Positions 1-6,796 of a stretch of DNA of 15,880 bases are shown piece by piece. The position numbers were made by a program, and so were the translations under genes. Numbering within the stretch: position 1 is the stretch's first letter; the number at the start of each line of letters is the position of its first letter. Source of the stretch: Tannerella sp. (GTDB lineage: Bacteria > Bacteroidota > Bacteroidia > Bacteroidales > Tannerellaceae); assembly GCA_031279875.1 (NCBI GenBank), contig JAITHS010000253.1, forward strand, positions 1 to 15,880, in the 5' to 3' direction. The notes under the pieces are model-generated. The model searched no databases. It was not told the origin of the DNA and saw only the letters and a list, made by a program, of their open reading frames with translations.

Positions 1-97
1 CCTATCGTTTGGTGCTATCATTCCTGCTCGCAATGACAGACACTAATTACGCAGTCCCGCATGGGACGACACTTGGTTGCGCCGCTTATAATGACGG

Positions 98-186
98 ACA
101 GGGCATGCGTCATTGGTAGGTACGAAGCAATCCGGAAGGAAAAGAACGCTGGATTGCTTCGTTCCTCGCAATGACGAATGCCCTGT
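98..186. repeat. Imperfect 36-bp inverted repeat, dispersed-repeat type
   Basis: The left arm (98-133) and right arm (151-186) are reverse complements at 32 of 36 positions, separated by a 17-nt spacer (134-150). The arms contain the motif CGTCATTG followed by ACGAAGCAATCC, a short repeat that recurs in many environmental and gut bacterial genomes. As RNA or single-stranded DNA it would form a long hairpin. A second smaller pairing is possible within it (AATGACG at 90-96 with CGTCATT at 108-114). No ORF, transposase or target-site duplication was seen, so it may be a non-autonomous mobile repeat or a palindromic intergenic element. It could also end transcription coming from the left. Confidence 0.8.
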
Positions 187-215
187 AAATCCTGCCTATC
201 CTGCAATCCTGTAAT
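182..215. repeat. Short tandem CCTG-led repeats (four units)
   Basis: Four consecutive units of 8-9 bp start with CCTG and mostly end in AAT or TAT: CCTGTAAAT, CCTGCCTAT, CCTGCAAT, CCTGTAAT. Similar degenerate runs occur in intergenic regions of Bacteroidota. The run begins at the end of the large inverted repeat, so both may belong to one repeat cluster. No function can be assigned. Confidence 0.55.
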
Positions 216-279
216 ACCGCACACTTCCATAGCACCTCAAACTTTTTTTGAACCAAACGGAGTATAAAAATAAAAGTCG

Positions 280-293
280 ATTGTTATAACAAT
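280..293. promoter_or_regulatory. 14-bp perfect palindrome upstream of the operon
   Basis: ATTGTTATAACAAT reads the same on both strands and ends 18 bp before the FecR start codon at 312. Its position suits an operator or a site close to the transcription start. It is made almost only of A and T in an AT-rich stretch, so chance is a real alternative, and no regulator encoded in the window is known to bind such a site. Confidence 0.3.
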
Positions 294-311
294 ATAACTT
301 AATTTGAAATT

Positions 312-1514
312 ATGAACAAATTGTCAACACCGGAACATACTTCCCGTTACACAAAGTTTACTTTTGAAGAATTTTTGCAGGACGATTTTTTTGTCTCATC
401 AATGAAACAACCCACGATAGAGACGATTTCTTTCTGGAACCGTTTCATGCGCGAGAACGAAGGGCATACAATTGAGTTCGATGCAGCCTGCCGTTTTTTG
501 GACGACGTATGTAATATGAGCCTGCCGGATAAAGAGGTACGGAAAATTTGGCTGAATGTAACAAATTCGCGACGCAAAGTTATTCGTCGAAGAATAATAC
601 TTTTTTCGGAAATCGCCGCCGCCGCTTGTGTGGCAGCAGTGTTATTTCTGAAGTTATTCTCAACCGAAAAGGCCGAAGAAACGTTTAAGCCGATAGACAT
701 AATAGCTTTCGCCAACGAAAATAATTTATACAACCCTTCCGAAGCGACACAGTTGATATTGTCGGATGACAAAATCATATCTATAAACGACAAAGAAACA
801 TCTATAAAGTATGATGCCGACAACATCACCGTCAGTTCCGACAACATCTCGAAAGAAGGTTCGCAACCGTTCAATCAATTGATAGTACCTTACGGCAAAC
901 GCTCTATTCTCGCTCTGGCTGACGGAACGGTAATACATATCAATGCGGGGACGAGAGTAATTTATCCTGTTGATTTTGGGACAGAAAGACGAGAAGTTTT
1001 CATTGAAGGAGAAGCCTATTTTGATGTCAAAGCAGATAAAAAACGTCCGTTTTTTGTAAAGACATGCGACGATGCTATTATAAAAGTTACCGGAACGAAA
1101 TTCAATGTCCAGGCCTATTCCGATGACGACCGGATAAGAGTAGCGTTGGAAACGGGAATTGTAAGCGTAAAAAGTTCAAATCAACATAACGAAGTAACGC
1201 TTATGCCCAACCAACTTTATGAGACATGCAACGGCGATTATAGCGTGAAAGACGTCAACATAATGGAATATACGGCATGGATTGAAGGCTTGTATCTCTA
1301 TAAAAGCGAAAAAATGGAATCTATAATAAGGCGATTATCAAGGTATTACGGCAAGAATATCGAAGTATCGCCGGACGCTCAAAACGTTAAATGTTCCGGC
1401 AAGTTAGATATGAAAGAACGACTTGAAGATGTACTTGACGGAATTACTTTCACTGCGCCTGTCGAATGGAACAAGTCGGGCGATACATACCATATCATGT
1501 TTAAATATAATTGA
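312..1514 (+). CDS. FecR-family anti-sigma factor
   Basis: This is an inner-membrane regulator that in the family holds an ECF sigma factor and receives a signal from the STN domain of an outer-membrane transporter. The 400-residue protein has a cytoplasmic N-terminal part with the Bacteroides-type EEFLQDDFF pattern (about 19-70), a basic stretch and one membrane segment (about 94-116), and a periplasmic FecR domain (about 190-287, with VPYGKRS, LADGT, NAGTR, FIEGEAYFDV and VTGTKFNV). The C-terminal DUF4974-like region (about 322-400) contains EGLYLYKSEKMESIIRRLSRYYG. Its length fits Bacteroidota FecR proteins. The ATG at 312 is the first start after the repeat region and gives a complete N-terminus. 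The gene ends 5 bp before the best SusC start, so the two are coupled. Unusually, no sigma factor gene precedes it in the window. Family assignment is secure; the partner sigma is unknown. Confidence 0.95.
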   Translation: MNKLSTPEHTSRYTKFTFEEFLQDDFFVSSMKQPTIETISFWNRFMRENEGHTIEFDAACRFLDDVCNMSLPDKEVRKIWLNVTNSRRKVIRRRIILFSEIAAAACVAAVLFLKLFSTEKAEETFKPIDIIAFANENNLYNPSEATQLILSDDKIISINDKETSIKYDADNITVSSDNISKEGSQPFNQLIVPYGKRSILALADGTVIHINAGTRVIYPVDFGTERREVFIEGEAYFDVKADKKRPFFVKTCDDAIIKVTGTKFNVQAYSDDDRIRVALETGIVSVKSSNQHNEVTLMPNQLYETCNGDYSVKDVNIMEYTAWIEGLYLYKSEKMESIIRRLSRYYGKNIEVSPDAQNVKCSGKLDMKERLEDVLDGITFTAPVEWNKSGDTYHIMFKYN

Positions 1515-1519
1515 ATACC

Positions 1520-4500
1520 ATGAATTGTCAACGCAAAAACCTGTCTGTTTATATTAAAACGGTTATAATGTTTTTGGTCATCACGTTTCCGGGAACACTT
1601 ATAAGCAGTGCCGGAATATATGCCGGAACGACCTTTTTGTCTATCAAAGTGAAGAACAAACCTATACGGGAAGTGTTTTCTCAAATTGAAAGTCAGAGCA
1701 AGTTTGTGTTTTTTTATCACGACGACGCCCTTGATTTAGACCGTAAAGTATCTGTCGATGTTACTAACGAGACTATCGACAAGATATTGGACATCTTATT
1801 TAAAAACTCCGACAGTACGTATAAAATATCCGATCGTCAGATATTTATACAAAAAGCTAATTTTGAGACTGTCGAGCCGCAACAAAAAGTTATAACCGTT
1901 GAAGGGACGGTTACCGACCATAGCGGCGAGACTTTGCCCGGTGTTACTATCCGCATTAAAGGAACGACGCGAGGTGTGATAACGAATAATGACGGTCGTT
2001 ATAACTTCGTCAATGTTCCCGAAAACGCTGTGTTGATATTTTCGTATGTCGGTTTTGCGACACGGGAAGTAGCCGTAGCCAAGAAGCAAATTATCGATGT
2101 CAAACTATCCGAACAGCAGCAAGAATTAGGGGAAATAGTAGTAGTAGGCTATGGGGCGCAGAAAAAAGAAACAATGGTCGGCGCCGTAACGCAAATCAAC
2201 AACAAATCGCTTGTGCAGAGCGGCACGGTGAGTGTAACAAATGCTATCGCCGGTAAGTTGTCGGGCGTTCTGACTATGCAGCAGACAGGCGAGCCGGGCA
2301 ACGACGATGCCGAAATCATCATCCGCGGCCTTTCGAGTTGGAACAGTTCACAGCCGTTAGTATTGGTTGACGGAGTGGAGCGTGACTTCAAAGATCTTGA
2401 CCCTAACGAAATAAATACCATATCGGTATTGAAAGACGCATCGGCTACGGCCGTCTTCGGTGCAAGAGGCGCTAACGGCGTTATAATAGTTACAACGAAA
2501 CGAGGTCAGGAAGGAACGCCCAAATTAGATGTTTCCGTATCTTTTGGTTTCGACAAGGCGACAAGAATACCCGACCACATTGATTCATATACGACGATGA
2601 GTATGCTGAACGTCGCAAAGATGAACGAGCAGCAGTTTACCGAGTTGATACCTCAATATCAACTCAACGAATACAAAAATCCGTCGTCGAAACTTAACGC
2701 GCTACGATACCCCGACGTCAACTGGTTCGACGAGGTAACAAAACCATTTGCTCCTACTGCAAATGCCAATCTCAACGTCATAGGCGGGACAAGTTTTGTC
2801 AAATACTTTGCGTCGCTCGGATATTCTTACCAAGGCTCCTATTTTGACGGTTACAAAGACGGTTACGATGATTCGCGTTTCTGGTACAATCGTTTCAATT
2901 ACAGGACTAATCTCGACTTCAACCTAACGAAAACCACAATATTGTCGTTCAATATCGGAGGCGAGGTCGGTATTAAGAACCAACCTACGATAGGCAATAT
3001 ATGGTGGACATTGTACGGCACTTCGCCCGCCCGTTTTCCGGCCTATTATCCGTCGTGGGTACTTGAAGAATATCCCGACCCCGATTATCCTAACGACAAG
3101 GGGATACGTTACGCCGATGATTTCGGAGAATACACCAACAACCCTTATACCGTATTTCACGAAGGAGCATTCAACAGGTATCTTGATTCCAAACTTTTTA
3201 CCGATGTCTTTTTGAAGCAAAACCTTGATTTTCTGCTCAAAGGCCTATCCGCGCAAGGGAAAGTATCATTAAGTACATATTACAGGAATCTGGCGCTGAC
3301 CGCATCGCGCAATTTCCCCGAATATCAATTCATATATGAAAACATAGGTACAGGCAAGAGTACATGGTTTCGTGAAGGTCAGGGCAATGAAGTATATAAG
3401 GAACCACCGCTTTCGATAAATATAGGAGGATTACAGAATAGTTATTATAACGACCTTTATTATGAATTTTCGCTGAATTATGCGAGAACTTTCGGAAGTC
3501 ATACCGTATCGGCTTTGGCGCTTATGAACAGGCAACAAAAGAATCGGACGGTGAATTTTCCATACTACAACGAAGGATTAGTAGGTCGTTTAACGTATGA
3601 TTTCCAGCGAAAATATTTGGCCGAATTTAATCTCGGATATACCGGTTCGGAGCGTTTCGCTCCCGGAAACTGCTTCGGATTTTTCCCCTCCTGCGCTATG
3701 GGATGGGTTATTTCGGAAGAAGAATTTTTCAAAAAGACTTTTCCATGGTTCAACAAGTTCAAAATGCGTTATTCCGACGGCTTGGTAGGAAGCGATATGA
3801 CCGACAGCCGCTGGCTTTACATCAGCGACTACTACAAAGACAGCAGAGGATATATTCGCGAAGACAAAGCCGCCAACAGTCGCGCACAATGGGAAGAAGC
3901 CCGCAAGCAGGATTTGGGTATCGAATTGGGATTTCTTAAAAACACAATATCAATCGGCATAGATCTTTTCAACGAATACCGTACTAACATGTTGCTCGTT
4001 CCCAAAAGCACTCCAATGCTGCTCGGAATACAGTTTAAGGAACTTAATCTCGGTGAATTAAAAAAGCATGGCATTGAAGTTGAAGCGGAATACAGAAACA
4101 ATATCGCTAAAAAATTTAATTATTTTGTAAAAGGGATATTTTCTTTCAATGAAAACCGGATAATGTTTAAGGATGACCCTGCTTATACGCCCGAATATCA
4201 AAAAGAAGCAGGCAAACTGCTCGGCGCTCAAACAAGCGGCGTAAAATTAACCGGCAACGGATATTTCAATTCAGTGGACGAAATACACATAAGTCCCTCT
4301 CCGATAGCGCTTTCGGGATTAAATATCGGCGACTATAAATTCCTTGATTACACTGCCGACGGCATTATCAGCAGTCTCGATGCTTATCCCATTGAAGGCT
4401 CGAAATATCCTGTTACGGTATATTCGTTTTCTTCCGGTTTTACGTACAATAACTTTGAATTTAGTTTTCTGTTTCAGGGTAATCAAGGAAAATATGTAGA

Positions 4501-4927
4501 ATACAACCAGAATTTCGAAGCGGAATTTACGAAAGGCAATTGGAGTGTTCATGCGTCGCAACTTGATTATTGGACGCCTACCAATCCTGACGCCGGTCAT
4601 TCCACTTTGCATTATCCCGGTACAGGCTACATAAGAAACCTTGCATGGTTGCCCGCTACCGAAGCAATCGGCTACACAACCTATATCGAAGGCAGATTTT
4701 GGAGAAAAGCCGATTATCTGAAACTCAAAGAAGTATATTTGGGATATACTTTGGAACCCAGAATGACGAAACGTTACGGAATATCGTTCGTCAATATTTT
4801 TGTTACAGGCAATAATCTGTTGACTTTCACTAATTTGATAGAGGGAGATCCGGAACGAAAAGATTTCAGTAAAGGATTTTACCCGCAATTGATGAGTATG
4901 AAAATCGGTCTTAAAATCTCATTTTAA
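1520..4927 (+). CDS. SusC-like TonB-dependent outer-membrane transporter with STN signalling domain
   Basis: This is a 22-strand-type outer-membrane barrel of the SusC/RagA family that imports ligands captured by its SusD partner using TonB energy. I chose the ATG at 1520 (1135 residues). A TTG at 1511 would overlap the FecR stop by 4 bp and add three residues. Order of parts: signal peptide (about 1-36), STN domain (about 42-112), carboxypeptidase-like regulatory domain (about 125-197, VEGTVTDHSGETLPGV ... YVGFA), the EIVVVGYG segment where the TonB box normally lies (about 205-212), the plug with IIIRGL, VLVDGV and GARGANGVIIVTT (to about 330), then the barrel. It ends in a C-terminal phenylalanine, as usual for barrel proteins. 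A loop DYTADGIISSLD resembles the calcium-type loop common in SusC. The STN domain next to a FecR gene indicates trans-envelope signalling. The substrate is unknown. Confidence 0.96.
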   Translation: MNCQRKNLSVYIKTVIMFLVITFPGTLISSAGIYAGTTFLSIKVKNKPIREVFSQIESQSKFVFFYHDDALDLDRKVSVDVTNETIDKILDILFKNSDSTYKISDRQIFIQKANFETVEPQQKVITVEGTVTDHSGETLPGVTIRIKGTTRGVITNNDGRYNFVNVPENAVLIFSYVGFATREVAVAKKQIIDVKLSEQQQELGEIVVVGYGAQKKETMVGAVTQINNKSLVQSGTVSVTNAIAGKLSGVLTMQQTGEPGNDDAEIIIRGLSSWNSSQPLVLVDGVERDFKDLDPNEINTISVLKDASATAVFGARGANGVIIVTTKRGQEGTPKLDVSVSFGFDKATRIPDHIDSYTTMSMLNVAKMNEQQFTELIPQYQLNEYKNPSSKLNALRYPDVNWFDEVTKPFAPTANANLNVIGGTSFVKYFASLGYSYQGSYFDGYKDGYDDSRFWYNRFNYRTNLDFNLTKTTILSFNIGGEVGIKNQPTIGNIWWTLYGTSPARFPAYYPSWVLEEYPDPDYPNDKGIRYADDFGEYTNNPYTVFHEGAFNRYLDSKLFTDVFLKQNLDFLLKGLSAQGKVSLSTYYRNLALTASRNFPEYQFIYENIGTGKSTWFREGQGNEVYKEPPLSINIGGLQNSYYNDLYYEFSLNYARTFGSHTVSALALMNRQQKNRTVNFPYYNEGLVGRLTYDFQRKYLAEFNLGYTGSERFAPGNCFGFFPSCAMGWVISEEEFFKKTFPWFNKFKMRYSDGLVGSDMTDSRWLYISDYYKDSRGYIREDKAANSRAQWEEARKQDLGIELGFLKNTISIGIDLFNEYRTNMLLVPKSTPMLLGIQFKELNLGELKKHGIEVEAEYRNNIAKKFNYFVKGIFSFNENRIMFKDDPAYTPEYQKEAGKLLGAQTSGVKLTGNGYFNSVDEIHISPSPIALSGLNIGDYKFLDYTADGIISSLDAYPIEGSKYPVTVYSFSSGFTYNNFEFSFLFQGNQGKYVEYNQNFEAEFTKGNWSVHASQLDYWTPTNPDAGHSTLHYPGTGYIRNLAWLPATEAIGYTTYIEGRFWRKADYLKLKEVYLGYTLEPRMTKRYGISFVNIFVTGNNLLTFTNLIEGDPERKDFSKGFYPQLMSMKIGLKISF

Positions 4928-4931
4928 TATT

Positions 4932-6779
4932 ATGACTATGAAAAAGTATATTCCTTGTTTTGCGTTAATATTTTGTTGCACTTCCTGTCTTGAAGAATAT
5001 TTGGATAAGACTCCCGAAGCGGGATTGTCAACCGAAGAAGTATTCTCGAAATACGAAAACTTCAAATTGTTTTTCGATGCCGTTTATGACGGTACAAGTC
5101 AGGACGACCCATCTCAACCTACAACATGGTATGATTTTAACATTAAGACTTCTTATTCGCTCTACTTGACTAACAGCGATTTGAGACATACATGGGAGAG
5201 TTTTGCCGAGACTGCCGACATGGGACGAATGAACAGGCAACCGATAAAACAGGGCGATATTGAAGCCAACTTGCAATGGTTCACTACTTATCGCGTCGCT
5301 CCGATACTTAATTCGATGTTCAAAACAATACGCATAAGTAATGTCGCTTTGAACAACATCTATATGTTAAAAGATGTTAACGAGGGCGTCGTTAATGACT
5401 TCAAAGCACAGGCTTACTTTGTTCGCGCATACAGTCATTTTGCTCTTTTCAGGCTTTGGGGCAGGATGCCTTATATCGACAAAGTAATAGGCGCCGACGA
5501 CCAATGGGATATGCTTCGATTGTCGAATCACGAAACCTTGTACAAAATAGCCGACGACTTAGACAGCGCAGCATATTTCTTCGGTCTGGCGGAAAAGATG
5601 AGGCGTGATCCGGGTCCGGGAGAGCAGGGGCATCTAAACGACCCCGAACAACATCGTCCTAACGGAGTCGCCGCTATTGCGCTGAAAGGCAGAGCATTGC
5701 TTTATGCCGCAAGTCCATTAAGCAACGAAAAGGGACAATCCGATTGGGAAGCCGCCGCTATTGCCAACTGGGACGCAATTCGCATAGCAGAACAATACAA
5801 ATACACACTGATTTCGGGAACCGACTACAAACAAAATTTCGTCGGGGCGAAATATACCAACGAACAGATATGGGCTTGGAATCTCGGCTCTTGTGCATAC
5901 AATCACAGAGTACAGACGCAATTGTTGAACGGCGTTTTCGTAAACAATAAGACAGGTCCTACGGGAGAGTGTCCGACCCAAAACATGGTAGATCGCTTTG
6001 AAACAAAATGGGGAGACCCGCTCAATACTCCCGAAGACCGTGCCGCCGCTACCGCCGCCGGTCATTACAACGAGCAAGACCCATATAGCAACAGAGACCC
6101 GCGTTTCGCTATCGACATAGTTTATAACACTGCGCCAATACCGGGATTTGAAACGGCCAAGATATATTTCGAGATGAAAGACGGCGTGCCGGTATATAGC
6201 CAATTGCTCGACAAAAGTTTTGCCGGAATAACTCAAACAGGTTATTATCAGGCTAAAATATGGGGCGGACAAAGCGTCAACAACAGGATAAGCACTCAAT
6301 ATACCGACCCCCTGATACGCTTAACGGAGTTATATCTGAATTATGCCGAAGCCGCTAATGAAGCATACGGGCCTGACGGAAGAGCACCCGGCGCTACAAT
6401 ATCAGCCCTCGAAGCCATAAACATTATCAGAAACAGAATAGGAATGGCACCCGTTCAAAATCGTTTTATCGCCTCAAAGGAAATGTTGCGCGAACGCATT
6501 AAAAACGAACGCACCGTTGAACTTTACGGCGAGGGACATCATTTCTATGACATTAGACGATGGAAAGACGCGCCGAGACTGATGTCGGAACCTCTTACGG
6601 GAGTGGACATCGAAAAAGTAGCAGTAAGCGCCGAATATCCGACAGGATATAAACATACACGCAAGAATCTGCCTCCCGAAAGGCAAGTCCGTTGGAAGTC
6701 CGACGCAATGTATTATTTCCCCTTCCCGATTTCGGAAGAACACAAAATGAAGACATTTGAACCTAATCAACGATGGTAA
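4932..6779 (+). CDS. SusD/RagB-like surface lipoprotein 1
   Basis: This is the nutrient-binding lipoprotein that closes over the upstream SusC1 barrel. The 615-residue protein starts 4 bp after SusC1. A second ATG at 4938 (MKKYIP) is an equally good start. The lipoprotein signal ends in CTSC with the likely lipidated cysteine at residue 19, followed by LEEYLD, an acidic surface-export type sequence. The helical SusD core is seen in AQAYFVRAYSHFALFRLWG (about residues 161-179), matching the first TPR-like helices of the family. Further signs are NRDPRF near the middle, LTELYLNYAEAANEAYG, the helix with RIKNERTVELYGEGHHFYDIRRW, and a C-terminus with YYFPFPISEEH. Ligand residues cannot be read from the sequence. 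It is somewhat longer than many SusD proteins, which fits natural family variation. Confidence 0.95.
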   Translation: MTMKKYIPCFALIFCCTSCLEEYLDKTPEAGLSTEEVFSKYENFKLFFDAVYDGTSQDDPSQPTTWYDFNIKTSYSLYLTNSDLRHTWESFAETADMGRMNRQPIKQGDIEANLQWFTTYRVAPILNSMFKTIRISNVALNNIYMLKDVNEGVVNDFKAQAYFVRAYSHFALFRLWGRMPYIDKVIGADDQWDMLRLSNHETLYKIADDLDSAAYFFGLAEKMRRDPGPGEQGHLNDPEQHRPNGVAAIALKGRALLYAASPLSNEKGQSDWEAAAIANWDAIRIAEQYKYTLISGTDYKQNFVGAKYTNEQIWAWNLGSCAYNHRVQTQLLNGVFVNNKTGPTGECPTQNMVDRFETKWGDPLNTPEDRAAATAAGHYNEQDPYSNRDPRFAIDIVYNTAPIPGFETAKIYFEMKDGVPVYSQLLDKSFAGITQTGYYQAKIWGGQSVNNRISTQYTDPLIRLTELYLNYAEAANEAYGPDGRAPGATISALEAINIIRNRIGMAPVQNRFIASKEMLRERIKNERTVELYGEGHHFYDIRRWKDAPRLMSEPLTGVDIEKVAVSAEYPTGYKHTRKNLPPERQVRWKSDAMYYFPFPISEEHKMKTFEPNQRW

Positions 6780-6796
6780 CAAAAAAAATAAATACG

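Larger units (their letters stand above)
1..311. other. Gene-poor intergenic region with dispersed repeats
   Basis: No plausible protein gene was seen on either strand. The minus-strand open frame across 18-230 reads through repeat sequence and looks like the common spurious 'HCEERSNP' translation of the dispersed GTCATTGCGAGG repeat. The region holds a large inverted repeat (98-186), CCTG-led short repeats (182-215), a small hairpin GTCCC-GCAT-GGGAC (54-67) and a palindrome next to the first gene (280-293). An 11-nt fragment, CTCGCAATGAC, at 27-37 repeats part of the right arm of the large inverted repeat (165-175), so more than one copy or fragment of the repeat family is present. I see no convincing TTTG/TANNTTTG promoter for the operon here. 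Confidence 0.75.

Noticed and set aside
182..215. CRISPR-like array from the CCTG repeats.
   Set aside because: Units are 8-9 bp with no spacers, and no cas genes are present.
18..230. Minus-strand 70-residue ORF beginning MEVCGITGLQ and containing HCEERSNPAF.
   Set aside because: It is the translation of the dispersed inverted repeat; such peptides are well-known false gene calls from GTCATTGCGAGG-type repeats.
240..311. A Bacteroidota primary promoter for the operon using TTTG at 247-250.
   Set aside because: No TANNTTTG box lies at the needed 19-21 bp spacing; the nearby AT-rich sequence matches poorly.
4319..4888. Minus-strand 189-residue open frame inside the end of SusC1.
   Set aside because: It overlaps the conserved barrel C-terminus of SusC1 and shows no family features of its own.
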